DNA from: Ceratobasidium sp. AG-K
Taxonomy: Eukaryota; Basidiomycota; Agaricomycetes; Cantharellales; Ceratobasidiaceae
DNA length: 64,000 nucleotides
Direction: 5' to 3'
NCBI GenBank assembly: GCA_037039685.1
Contig: JAWNGF010000001.1
Location: 5,084,001 to 5,148,000, forward strand
Program-made: the position numbers and the translations under genes
The notes under the pieces: model-generated
Databases searched by the model: none
What the model saw: the letters and a program-made list of their open reading frames with translations, nothing else
Told to the model about the DNA's origin: nothing
Shown: positions 1-10,895 of the stretch, in pieces
Numbering within the stretch: the stretch's first letter is position 1
Layout: each line of letters opens with the position of its first letter

Positions 1-1
1 C

Positions 2-748
2 GCCTCCGAGGCCAAGGGCGGAGAGGGCGGAGGAGCTGCCACAGAGCAGGCACTCAAAGCTGCTCGTGATGATGGCGTCTCTGCAGGAAAGAAGGAGCTC
101 GCCTCCAAGCTGACGCTGTTGGAGCGCAAGCTGCAGAACAAGGATGCATCGATTGCCTCTCTGAGCGCCCGCAACGCCGAGCTCGAACAGCTTCTCAAGG
201 GATCTGGTGCAACCGCTCCTGGACTTACCGCCGCCCCCCCTTCAACCAGCGATATCAAGGCCGTTCCCAAACGCACGGGCTCTGTTTCCAATGGTACTGC
301 CTCCTCCGCTGCCACCAATCCCCCTGCTAAGCCCGCAGCTACTGAAGGCGCGAGCGCTGGTGCGGGCCGAGGACGCGGAGCTGCTCCTGCCCGTGGGGCC
401 GCCCCTGCTCGCGGTACTGCCAACACTCGAGGTACTGGAGCTCGTGGCCGCGGTCGTGGTGGTATGACTGGAGGGTCGGTCCTGGACGGCGTCAACGCCG
501 TACTTGGGGCCGCCGCAGCAACTAGTACACCCAGTGGAGGAACTTCGATTGCAGGCGCTGCCAAACGACCTCGCGAGTCAGAGGGTGCCACCGCGGGCGA
601 GGGCGGCGACTTGGCCAAGCGCCTAAGGAGTGCCGATGCCGCAAACGCCGCGAGCAAGCCTACCGAGGCAACCGCAAGCACCACAGCCGCGGCGCCAACG
701 CGAGTACTTCCCCCTCGAAACCGACAGCCTCCCTCGACAACCCAATAG
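2..748 (+). CDS. C-terminal part of a coiled-coil, RG-rich nuclear protein (Mlp1/TPR-like), 5' truncated
   Basis: The frame is open from base 2 to a TAG at 746-748, so the gene begins outside the window. The visible ~248 residues start with a heptad-like coiled coil (KLTLLERKLQNKDAS and following) and pass into an Ala/Pro/Ser/Thr-rich tail. The tail holds RGRG and PARGAAPARG repeats and two basic KR-rich patches (AAKRPRES, LAKRLRS) that look like nuclear localisation signals. Long coiled coil followed by an RG/Ala-rich tail ending in KRPRE/LAKR is what I remember of basidiomycete Mlp1/TPR nuclear-basket proteins; that identity is inference because the long upstream rod is not visible. No intron is needed in this part. 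It could instead be another coiled-coil nuclear protein. Confidence 0.6.
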   Translation, partial: ASEAKGGEGGGAATEQALKAARDDGVSAGKKELASKLTLLERKLQNKDASIASLSARNAELEQLLKGSGATAPGLTAAPPSTSDIKAVPKRTGSVSNGTASSAATNPPAKPAATEGASAGAGRGRGAAPARGAAPARGTANTRGTGARGRGRGGMTGGSVLDGVNAVLGAAAATSTPSGGTSIAGAAKRPRESEGATAGEGGDLAKRLRSADAANAASKPTEATASTTAAAPTRVLPPRNRQPPSTTQ

Positions 749-1556
749 ACCGCTATCCCGATCTAATGTAATTTGTGCTTCGTGCGTTCCGTTTGATGTC
801 ACCCATGTATGCATGTGTTTTTTACTTTACGAAAATTAAGTTTTGCCGTTTTCTACTCCCACAGCGTGATATGCACCAGTGCAATTGGTCAATCGAGAAA
901 TTTTGACTACTAAGGCTGGCGAAAACTATGAGCTATGCATCCACCGAAGCACATATCACCCTCTCAAGGGATATTCTAGCGGTTTGCTGACCACAATAAC
1001 GACGTGAGGTCTGTGTCAACACTTTCTTCCTGAGAACCATTAACCTCCGTCCCTGTTATCAATCCAGTCGAAGACTAACGCAATCGGCACTTGGTGTTGA
1101 TCAGTATACACCCGCTCGGCACGTAGAATCGTAAACTTACATGTCAAACTTGGTTCCTGTGACGAATATGTCATTGAACACGGAGTGTGCGACCCCACAA
1201 ATATTGCATGGACACGAACTCGATATTGTCACTGGAGCGTAACACAACATCACCCGTGGGGTCCTAGTATGTGGCTACGATGCCAAACAGGTGGCAAGTC
1301 TCAGCCTTCACGTGACATGATCTTTGGCGCACATTAATGATAGACTCCCCCTTGTGTGCGTATATGCGAGATTTTTCGCCACGTTCCCAGTCACTTGCCG
1401 GTAGAATTACCCATTCGTGATGCCTTTGTTCTCTCTAGTATATACTCCGCTACTTTTTTCTCGCTACCTGCTCCAAACCCCCCAACTCAAGTTGCTCTCG
1501 CTCTCATTGACGCACCCATACACACCAACACATTCCTCACTTCCCCATTGTTAAAG
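749..1556. other. Intergenic region without a supported gene
   Basis: About 0.8 kb between the RG-rich protein and the hypothetical gene pair. Only short frames with no family signature are present. A pyrimidine-rich stretch around 1450-1550 (CTCCAAACCCCCCAACTC, CTCATTCA-like) just before an ATG at 1557 looks like a fungal promoter/5' leader for the next locus. Confidence 0.4.
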
Positions 1557-1572
1557 ATGCGTCAGTAAGAGC

Positions 1573-2720
1573 GTGGGCCTACAGGCTCTCCCGCATGGGA
1601 AGTTATCGTCGACGAACGCGAGGAACAAGCAACGCACACTCTCCGGAGGGGGATTTCGTGTGTCAAGGCAATGGTATCCTTTACTGAGGTTCAAATGCGA
1701 GACGCCAGAAGATTTAAAGGATCCACTTCTACCTGAAAAGGAATTGGATTGCGACCCGATCCAAAGCCGGGACCGTCTCAGGGGTTGGTGGATCGGTACA
1801 TCCAAACACGTCGTCTCGAGATATATACGTATAGATGGAGACCAACCGTATTACTCTATAGCACAATACAAACATTGTCGGCTCGGGGCGCCCTCCAACA
1901 CTACGGTTGAAGTTTGTCGAGCTTTTATCAAGGGCGCAACCCTTGAACGTACTCTGAAACGACCCCAGGAGTTCGTAGAACTGGAGAAGGAGATGAACGA
2001 AGAACATGCCCGCTGCATCGCCAGGAGTAGGAGTACATCCCCCAGCAGGAAACGGCTCGGGCCCGAATCCGAAGGCGATGGCAATCGTGTTCCGCCTACG
2101 GAGCGGCACGAAGTAGAGGTTAGTCCAAACCCTATTCTGTAACGAGCCGAAGGCTGACCGTTAACAATCTGCGTTCAGGACGATACGGAGCGCTCGCCCC
2201 AGGAGCGAGCCGAGGTGCAACCCGGACGCGCGCTTATGCGAACTCATGCGCGAGCCCAAATAGTCCCAAGGAACATTATGGGAGATGTAAATACGGTTGC
2301 ACTCGCTCCTTTTACTGGCGTATACGAGCTTGATTGCAGGTTAGTACGTGATTGGCCAAGCAAGAGCCGTGCGACTACCCGTTCCGATCTCAGGTCGAGT
2401 AGTGGAGAGACCATCCCATGTGGTCCCGTCGCTATCCTCCTAATCACTATGGTCTCCTCCTGCGACGGTGGGGCTCTCGTCCGATGGCTATGAGGTCGTT
2501 CGCTTCGCATGGTCGGAATCTACTGCCGAGCTCCTCGAAGATTGGCGCATTGAAGTTGAGTGTTGATCGCCGTCACTTCAAAGGAAGGATCCGTCATGTT
2601 GTTGGAAGGAAAAACACACACGAAGACTATTTGTTTACGGGACAGAGGTCTGACGAGATTGGGCACGAGATGGAGTACGCATGGCAGGGTTTTGCCACGC
2701 ACCGTCTAGTTCAGGCGTGA
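1573..2720 (+). CDS. Hypothetical protein A of a tandem diverged pair, possibly degenerate
   Basis: Unknown function. Recognisable segments are a Trp/Arg-rich stretch near 1690-1800 (CETPEDLKDPLLPEK, then RGWWIG), the block TLKRPQEFVELEKE near 1950, an SR/KR-rich linker near 2030, YELDC followed by a GT donor near 2340, and SDGYEVVRFAW near 2480. Each block has a counterpart in the same order in the gene at 3171-4651. Joining the last blocks needs a change of frame: SDGYEVVRFAW runs into a TGA at ~2568, while the following block (HFKGRIRHVV) is in another frame. This is either an unrecognised intron or a frameshift. The start is uncertain; an ATG at 1557 directly followed by a GTAAGAG donor suggests a short first exon. 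Call as a gene or decaying copy with low certainty. Confidence 0.35.
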
Positions 2721-3170
2721 GCAAACCGTGTGGGATGCAGTGTAGCGGGTGAATGCGCCGCTGAGTAAAGTTTGACGTATCGTACATGGGATGTATTTCT
2801 TGGATGCGGGATCTGGTCGACAATCGTAATAGATTCTGCTTGTTTCTGTAACGTCCCCAACGAGGTTAACAGTTTGATCCAACGCGACTTATTCAGCGAG
2901 CAGTACTGTAAGGCTTCATTCCAGGCAACGTAGAATTTAGAATAACGAGGGCAGAATGGGACGCAGCTAGCTACTTCAGTCTGAGTTTTAGGTCGCCACA
3001 TGCGTTGTTGAGGGCAGCGAGATGAATGAAACGCGTGGCACGTGATGGCGCGTCGGCGATTGGGATCTACTGCTGCTAGCGTTGACCTTCAACTCCAACA
3101 TCCAGGTAAGGCAGTTGCCTGGGCGGACCCCTTGTAGATCTAACGAGGTCGGCAGAATCGAGCCAGTAAG

Positions 3171-4651
3171 ATGAACGAGGCACTTCTTCACCCAATTGTC
3201 ATCCCCGCAATCAAGTGCGAGCCATTCGAGTGCCTTGGAGATGGTTTGCTTCACGACGGGATTGAACGCGAACAACCAAATACTCTCAAGGATTTACTTG
3301 CTCCTACGAAGACTTCAAAACGCACTCCAATTGAAGACCGGGAACGTCCCAAGAAATGGTGGAAAGGTAAGCTCCACGACCCACTGCTCCAGCGGGTGAC
3401 GTAACTCGGCTAACCGCACGCAATTACATCCAAAGCCCAATGCTTTCATTATGGTATCCAGGTCTCTTCCTCAGCTCCCATTAGCACGTATAGAGTACAC
3501 TTAGAAAGCGCCATTCGTCAACGAGGTGGCCTGAAACGCCCCCAGAACTTGGCAGATCTAGAGTTTGAACAAAACACGAAATTCAGACTCCTCAACGCTC
3601 AAGTTCGGGATGCAACGACCGGTGGCAGTCAATCAAAGTCCTCTAAAAGCAAGACCAAAGCCACAAACCCAAAACAAGTCATAGCCACCGAACCTGCTCC
3701 GGCCAAAACGAAACCAAAAGCCGCCGCCGAACCAAAGGCCAAACCAGAGGCCAAACCAAAAGCCGAGTCCAAGCAAAAGGCTAAGGAGCCCAAGGCTAAA
3801 CCCGAGGTGAAGACCAAAGTCGAAACGAAGATCAAGACCAGAGCTGAACCTCAAGCCACGACAGACCCCGCTCTCAAAGCTACGAAGAAGCGTAAAGCTG
3901 ATACAGTCGTCCATGTATATCATTACGACGGCGGCAAAGCTGCTTCGGCATTGTTCACCCCGAACATTGAAGTAGAAGTCGCCCATCGTCCAACGAAGAA
4001 GGCGCGAACCACCGCATCGTCTTCCTCCGCAGGTATCCGAGGACACAGCTCTAGTCAACCACAAGCGTCCAACTTTGGCCTCCCACCCAGTTATTCACAA
4101 GTCGCTCCTCACCCCAAGCAGACCGCACGCAGGAGTCCGTTTTCATCAATGAGCGGCACCTATGAGCTTACTTGCAGGTAGGTGTAATGAAGTTGTTGGT
4201 GATTGAATGTTATGGACTGATTGCATGCCGACGTAGCTCCGAAGCGAAATGGCGATCTCCATCTGGATGTCGGCCCACTCTGAGCGTTGAGATATCTGAG
4301 CATAGTGATTCGTGGGTCACAGGTGTGCTCGAGCTCCCCGGACTTATGGTTTGCGCTCTCCGCCTCAAGCCTGGACTATCTTGTCCTAGTGATGGCTATA
4401 TACGCTTCGAGTGGTGCGGCCATGACGAAGTAGAAGACCATATTATTCCTCCGGACCAGTACTATGTTGGATGGATGAAATTGAACGAGAAGGCTCGACA
4501 AGTCAAGGGTATGATTGAGGGGTACTGTGGCGAGATTAACTTTAGTGGTCATAGGGTCGGCGCTACATCCAGAGGGTTCCCTGCATACAGCTGGGACGAG
4601 TTCGGAATGGATGCCGCTTATGAGGAAGAGGACGCGTGTCGATGGGAATAG
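3171..4651 (+). CDS. Hypothetical protein B of a tandem diverged pair
   Basis: Unknown function; better preserved copy of the locus at 1573-2720. The first exon visible (PKKWWK) ends at a GTAAGC donor near 3366. The next exon begins after CCTCAG near 3476 and carries APISTYRVHL and GGLKRPQNLADLE. A long Lys/Ala/Pro-rich repeat region follows (3640-3850; AEPKAKPEAKPKAE type), then a basic KKRKAD patch. An intron lies between TGCAG/GTAGGT (about 4160) and CGTAG (about 4236), after which the C-terminal globular block reads LSCPSDGYIRFEW and ends YEEEDACRWE before a TAG. The Lys-rich tail and basic patch suggest a nuclear protein, but nothing more can be said. Upstream coding exons before 3171 are possible. 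Confidence 0.5.
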
Positions 4652-5296
4652 ACAAAGCAAACGTCTAGCAGAGAATCCAGTCTCATGTAGTTTTTTTTAT
4701 TCTGCGACATTAATTCTACTATTAGGACGCCGAGTGCGGCTCCCGAAACAAGCACCGCATGGTAAAATCGCCATGTGGCAAGGGCATTGAGACTTTGGAT
4801 TTAATTTCACAGTCCAAGAAGCCTTAAAAGAGCAGCTGGTCATGGCAAAAAATAGGGTAGGCTTGTTCTGATGTAGTGCTCCTATAGCAGGTTCCTTGGC
4901 CGTCTCAACGCATGAGGCAACCCCCTTGAACTCGTTCTGTACCAAGTGTGTCATTAATATTTGCCGGCACCACGAAACCGTGAGGTATACGCCACACATA
5001 CCTGACCCAATGTATGCTGCACCAGTTTCCTTCCAATTCCTTTCCGATGCTGGTAATGCGACAAACGCCCTTTAAACACAATAACTCTTTCTTACCCCGG
5101 CGCTTAGGCCTTCTGTTGTCATTTGTTCATAACGCGGCAATATCTATAATAGGTTTGAAGTTCAGGGATCGTGGGCTCCTTGACGGTAAATAACTTGTCA
5201 CGTCCTGCCACCACTTTTGGTTACTTGGGCCTAGAATATCTATTACAGACGCCGAGGTGGAGCGCACAGAAGTAGATGGCTTATTCTAAACCACGT
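4652..5296. other. Intergenic region without a supported gene
   Basis: About 0.65 kb, AT-richer than the flanking genes, with a T-run at 4690-4699 soon after the stop of the preceding gene. No conserved frame or repeat recognised. Confidence 0.4.
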
Positions 5297-5571
5297 CTAG
5301 GAGCCTTGGAAGCTCCCGATGCAGGTGTTCCGATCGTTCGATGTATTATCTTGGATGTCCGTCGTTCTACACGGGTACGGGTGGGATATATGCGCGGGAA
5401 TCTCACGTGGCAAGGTAAGTATAATTTGAACAGTTTGCAACGTTAAGTAGAAGAGAGGGATTAAGTCGCGGATTAACATACCAACGGAGTTACCGCACAC
5501 CAATCCCAACATGCTCCTTGTTAATATAACAATGTTAGAAGCGGCACTCAAGACGGAAGGTGGACTATAGC

Positions 5572-5997
5572 CTATTTGTCGGGGAAATCTCTGCCCGGAC
5601 CATACCAAATCGCGACCCCAACGATGCGCTCTATCCCATCCGTGTCTAGTAGTGCCGCAAATATACGACCAGAACCTGCGAGCGCAACACGGAGCTGAGC
5701 CCGATGAGTCGCCTTGAAGGGTTTGGGGTTTACTTTGTAGGAGATACCCATTACCGGAAGAGTCACCGGATCTTCAGTATACTCGTTTGTTGGATTGCCA
5801 TTTTGTTGAGGAGTAGCACTATTACTTGCCAGTACTAGGCCCCTGGCAAAGAGCTTGCACCATATCTTCTAGGTGCGTCTCTGTCCAAACATGACCACTG
5901 TTAGAGGTTACCTAAAAGGTCATCTAATGTGCACCAGCTCACCAAATTGAGGCGTGTCTTTTGTTGTCTCAGCGATCTTGACTGGCATTGAGGACAT
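5572..5997 (-). CDS. Hypothetical small protein, incomplete model
   Basis: Reading leftwards, an ATG at 5997 opens a short exon (MSSMPVKIAETTKDTPQF) ending at a GTGAGC donor near 5941. A second block (SGHVWTETHLEDMVQAL) lies near 5900-5840. A longer open block (5766-5572) reads PVMGISYKVNPKPFKATH and AALLDTDGIERIVGVA and ends PDK-stop. Codon-like composition and placement of donor/acceptor sequences favour a real gene, but I could not connect all blocks in frame. Sequence to the left (5300-5560) may hold a further exon. No family recognised. A related but more decayed copy of the left part may exist near 6480-6680. Confidence 0.35.
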
Positions 5998-7800
5998 TAT
6001 GATCTTGGGTTTAAGCGTTCCGTGATGGCAGTTGACGGGCACGAAACGATTAATCCAACTATGAAACTTCTGTAACAACGAACTTATTCCGGGAACCAGG
6101 GGTTCATATGCACGTCGGGAAAAAAATCGATAATCTTTTCACGTGGGCGAGCAGCCTAATTGCCATTGCCACATGTAAACCGTTAGCGCCGGCAGGGGCT
6201 CTCGAGCCCTCCAGAGCCTCAACTCAAATATCTGGTTATCTTGGGGTTAGTTGACACGACGCCTAAATTCCTAAGTTCTATATTTGATGCTCAGTGCATG
6301 TTGTCGCTTCGCTGCCCTGATATTGCTAGGAGTGACCAGTGCTATAGTTGTGAAAACTGTTCTTAAACTCATCGAGAGGTAAGTTTGTTCACATCGCAAG
6401 TATAATTTCGTGGAGATTTGACCGCATGGAATGGTCATGGTGTCCAGTTCGAGCATTCGGGACAGGTTTCTGGATCATTCAATACAGACTGTTGAGTGCC
6501 CATCGCGCTAAAAGGGACATAACCGGGATATATGCGTATAGATCTCGCGTGCCAAGGCAAACTTGAACGTAGACTGTGGATAAAATGTGTTAAAATGGAA
6601 GAGTCCAATGATGTATGAATAGGTGCATCATTGAGATTTCCTACAAGTAGACGCAAGCTCGTTGTGTGACAAGTCATGCATGCCAGTGTCCTACAGATAA
6701 CCGGGGTTTATTGTTACTGCTGGGATTTTAACTTCATTTCGTCCGTGAATTAATACATGTGTCTCCTTTCTCCCACGCTAAGATTTGAGACCGGAGTCCC
6801 AGTGGAAATAGAGGCCAAGCTGAACGGTTTATTCCTACGCCTTTCATTCAGCTAAGAGGGTTGTAAATTTGATTTCTGAAGGTTGCTTAACACTTGTATG
6901 TTGGTCGTATCGTAAGTAAAATCCAACTGGGAGTCAACCGTGTCGGATGGTGAACATAGAGATGGGCAACGATAACAAGACCGACTCGTGATTGTGTGCG
7001 ATTATCCGTTTGGATACTATTTGACGCGACCTCAAAGCCAAATGGCAAACCCATGACAGAGGTTCACCCATGACAAACGAACGTTGAGCCACTGGCGCAG
7101 TATGAAGGACATGGCCCGTAGCCTTGGATGTCTTACGGTCAGATTTGGGCATCCCTGGCTCCAAGCACTCCTCGCCTTTCCTCGCTTCCTCGCCTGCCCT
7201 CTTCACCCCAAGCCCGATTTACCTCGTGCAGATGATAGGCACAATCGCGTTGAATGATGTGGCACGGAAGATGGAAAGGTTTAAATTGAGCGTCCAAGCG
7301 CAAGTGACGTAGGCTGGTTCAGGATGCACAGGGCAGCGGCACGTCAAAGGAATGATCCAGTCAACATTTAGTCAATACCCTTTCGGCGCCCAAGGGTTGG
7401 CACTAATATCTTCGCGCATTGTATACCAGCGGGAAGATTTCAGCTGGAAGGCTCACAATAATGCAAACTGTGCGAGGTGGTGACTGTCGATATACCGATC
7501 ACGTTCGTTCAAACCTACATTTACTCCCTCCCATTTTTAGTAATTTAATTTGCAATCGCCTTGACTTCCTTCCGGTTTGCCTGTAAAAAGCTATTAGCAT
7601 GACGTTTCTCACAAGCAGCATCTTCAAGCAAACCTGCTTTCCTAGACGACTGTATAAAGTACGCCAAAGCTTATCGCGCACGATCCCAGCCTCTTTCCAA
7701 TATCACATTTACGGCGAGCAAGCATTTATTTGGTGGTGAGTGTAGTAACATTGGGCCAGTCCCATACCCACAACCTCGTCCTTCCTGATGTCCGACATTT
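5998..7800. other. Gene-poor region with decayed duplicate of neighbouring exons
   Basis: About 1.8 kb without a confident gene. Around 6530-6560 the minus strand encodes a WHARSIRIYP-type stretch that parallels CHVRFPRIYP at 5385-5415; both contain GGGATATATGCG followed by a related CTCRCGTGSCAAGG motif. This suggests an old local duplication. The rest (6680-7800) shows only short unrelated frames. Confidence 0.35.
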
Positions 7801-8624
7801 TCAAGCGCTGGCGGACTGAGGCTTGGTATCCTTTTTGATGACAGCATGCAAATCTTGCTCTAAAGGTGGATTGGTTGCATTAGTTCGCTACATGGCTTTT
7901 TGTTATGTCTATTGTTGGGTACTCACGCATCCCCCAGACGTGCGAGCGCAAGTCTAGAAACTCTATACTTTCCGGTCAACAATCAATAAGCATTACGCAA
8001 GGGAGGAATCGCACCGATATGAAGACCATCCTGGGAATATGGCATAAATCCATCAGTATGAGAATCTGGTGAATCGGACTGCGAAATACGTACCACAAGC
8101 TTCTTCATATCTGCCCGGACTCTCTGGAGATCCTCTTTGCTAGAGGTTCCATCCGCCAGTGCCTTTAGGTCTTTCTCCACCTCTTCGATTCGGCGCACGT
8201 GGGAGGAAACCTATGGTGAAACAACGTACGTCAATAAAAATATGACACTTAAATACTTGTCGCGACAAATACCTTGCGAGTGCTTGCCTGAAGCTCCTCT
8301 ACGCTCGCTTGCAACTGAGCGGACGCTGTTTGATACTCCTCAAGTAGGTGATAAGATGCATAGGCCGACGCAAGCGAGAAGCCCAACAGGAATCCAAATA
8401 TGCTAACATAGAAAAGCGTGACGTTTAACCGTAGACCATGTCTACTCTCACAAGGAAGTAACTCACCCTCCACGCAGTCCACCTATCGGACGCTTGACTT
8501 TCACAGGCGCGACCTCGACGCCGGGGGGCAACCCGGTTGTTTCGGCAAACCTAGTAGCACTTGTTGTCAAGGATCGGCGAGTTGGTTGCGCAAATGCGCG
8601 TTGGAGGCAGGTCCGGGCGATCAT
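7801..8624 (-). CDS. Small mitochondrial-type coiled-coil membrane protein, six exons
   Basis: Six exons join exactly to 172 codons including the stop: 8624-8467, 8402-8273, 8210-8094, 8030-8015, 7962-7927 and 7859-7801. All introns are GT-AG. The N-terminus (MIARTCLQRAFAQPTRRSLTTSATRF) is Arg/Ser/Thr-rich without acids, a typical mitochondrial presequence. Next comes a short hydrophobic segment (IFGFLLGFSLASAYASY), then a coiled coil of alternating Glu/Leu/Lys (EEYQTASAQLQASVEELQ, RRIEEVEKDLKALAD). The C-terminal block is DGLHIEFLDLRSHVWGMQQD. This block only appears if the 16-nt and 36-nt exons are spliced in, which supports the model. I recall this as a conserved agaricomycete protein of unknown function; inner-membrane location is inference. 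Confidence 0.8.
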
Positions 8625-8825
8625 GGAGGAAGTCGGGTGGGTTTGGGAAAGGGACAAACGCCAATTGGTAATTCGGGTGGTCGGATGCCTGGCATGACTG
8701 GCACCATTTTTTGCTTCTCCAACAGGGTCCAAACATAAGACAGCGATTTAGCAGGTGGTTGTAGACCGATTTGATTACATTGGCACTAGCCACGAATACA
8801 GCCTACAACACTACATCATCTAATT

Positions 8826-10630
8826 TTACCGGCGAGCCTTTCGCTTGACCTGTAATACATTAACTACGGCCGGTTGGGCCGGTACTGCCTCCCGAGGTAA
8901 CAGTGGAGGATTATTTATAACCAAGGCTTTATAAATGTGTTTATGGTAAAAGGTGTCGGGTTCGGAATTGGTTGCGGTCGCGTCGATGACTGGGACAGCC
9001 CCGTCGCACAACGTGCGGATAGATGTTTCTAGTAAGTGAGTTGACCTAACTGCCTTTTCAGGCGTCGAAAACGCATGGTTCATCAAAGACTGCATGATGC
9101 GTGTATGCGTGGGTAACGGTATGTATTCCTTGGATATCTTCGACTCGTGTCCGCTAGTTGCGGCGCTGTTATCCTCGAACATAGCGACAAAGAACGCGGT
9201 TACTGCTCCCAGAGCGCACTCTTGACGGAACCCCATTCTCTCCCAGAACTCCTTTGCAGAGACGGCAGCAAGTGCTTGGCGGCCGCGACGGACGAGTTCC
9301 GTCTCCGCGTGGTTCGTGTGCTTAGTTGATGCAGGTGCACGGGAGGAAGTCATAGAAGATTGATCCGACAATGGTGTTGTTTCAGTTTGGGGTGATGTGC
9401 CGGGGGTCGGTTTCGCAACTGCCCCCTCAATTGTAGCGCTTTCGCCGCTTTCCTGTTTCGTAACTTCTGTCGGGAGGTCTCGAGCAATCTCGTCGGTATG
9501 TAGTTCATTATCTACACGGCGACGCTTTTTGAGAGGAGACTGGGAAGGAGAAGCCGAAACGGAGCCAGGTCCCCCCGGTGAGGAGCTGTTTGACAACTTG
9601 CTATTAGGAGTGGTGGGTGATGTAGGTTTAGAGGTTGGCCTGGGAGGGGGCGGAGGCATGTCCGTTTCCGAAGTTGTGCTTGCTATTTCTCCCAAAAATC
9701 GAGCTTTAGGGTCATCAGGGAAAGTCGGTATGAGATAGGCGATAGACTTGAACTTGGCCAACTCCTCCGAGCGTGGCGGATGATCTTTTGTTGCTTCAGA
9801 GTCGAGAGAGGCCCCCGAAAGTGGAAATATAGTCGACGGATCGTCGTATGGATGTCCATACTTCCAGGGTAACTCTCCCGACTGGGCAACTTTGAAGCTA
9901 GAGCCCGAGGCCAGTGTATGGTATGCTTCCAAGTCTGTGAATCCCGGAAGTATGTACCACAATTTAGTACCTTTGAACCTTTCATCTGGTTGAGAAGTTA
10001 GTATAATTGAAAAGGGAAATATACAACCGCAGATTTCAGCATACCTGGTTGACCCTGGCGTACTTCTGCTACGTCCCGCGCCACATCTCCAAACAAACTC
10101 CACCACCACCTCACAAGACCAGCATCTCCCAGCACGCGCTTCTCTTTCCAAACCGCCGAGTCGGGGAACAAATACTGTGACTGTGCGCGAGCAAATAAGT
10201 GCACCCACACCCGTTGCCCGCATTCGGAAGGACGCGTGTCGGGTCGAACAAAATAGTCTATCGTTGCGCGAGCAAGCGTTCGAGCTGGCGACGGTGATAT
10301 CTTGGAGAACCCAGTGGTATCTATTTTTCCTATATAAAGTATCGAAGAAGAGGTTGCGGGAAACAAATAGAGAGTTGCTTCAAGCGCAGACGAGAGAATA
10401 CGTGGTGTGGTTGTTGCATCAGCTGTTGTTGTAGGATCGGGTTCCGAGTTCTCTGACACAAGTAGTAAAATATTTTGAGTCATAACCTTATGGTTTTTGG
10501 GGGTGTGAACGTAAGGGAAGAGCTCGTGGTCTCGTTGAGGGGGAGACACCAGAGTGTGCAATGCCAGAGTGCGCGCTCCTGGAAGTTTACCCAGTTCTGA
10601 AGCAACATGATCCCTAAGCGTGATGGTCAT
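8826..10630 (-). CDS. RTT109: Histone acetyltransferase Rtt109 (H3K56, KAT11 family)
   Basis: Two exons (10630-10045 and 9985-8826) joined through a 59-nt GT-AG intron give 581 residues. Rtt109 acetylates newly made histone H3 on Lys56 together with the chaperones Asf1/Vps75, during replication-coupled nucleosome assembly. Family features: N-terminal LRDHVASELGKLPG with the TLALHTLVSPP strand, a central ILYIGKIDTTG followed by RTLARATIDYF, the WWWSLFGDVARDVA helix, and after the intron FKGTKLWYILPGFTDLEAY. C-terminal part includes ELAKFKSIAYLIPTFPDDPK and KEFWERMGFRQECALGAVTAFF. Between about residues 290 and 400 lies a Ser/Pro/Thr-rich low-complexity insertion with a KKRRR nuclear signal, where the family usually has a disordered loop. 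ATG 10630 is chosen because the core domain starts directly there. Confidence 0.9.
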
Positions 10631-10895
10631 TTTGAAGCGCAGTAGCAGATGATCTTTTGGGTGTGTAGAGAATCGTAGAGCCGAGTCGACGCCCCTTGTA
10701 GTCGCGTTCAACTTGGTCAACCCGATTAGCGCTTATGCGCCCACACAAGACATACAGAACCAAACACCTCTCGTCCACTCCGGTTTTGCCCTGTTGCACA
10801 TGAATGAATTGAAAAACCAACAAAATAAAGACAGATGGGTGTAAGAAGTATGGATATAGGGACCGTAGGGATCAAAACAAACACGGAAAGTTTAT

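Noticed and set aside
2711..3001. Minus-strand frame ending VRYVKLYSAAHS, resembling INYVKLYSKSS near 13610
   Set aside because: The match is limited to about 16 bases (GTCAAACTTTACTC); flanks do not align, so it is probably chance or a very old relic.
3629..4064. Minus-strand frames rich in Gly/Leu/Phe opposite the Lys/Ala/Pro repeat
   Set aside because: Composition is simply the complement of the repetitive Lys-rich coding region; no signature of its own.
8826..10223. Single 465-codon frame taken as a complete protein
   Set aside because: Its first ~80 codons read through the intron at 9986-10044 in another frame; the real protein joins the exon starting at 10630.
10177..10434. Plus-strand 85-codon frame over the 5' part of RTT109
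   Set aside because: Fully inside the acetyltransferase coding region on the other strand.
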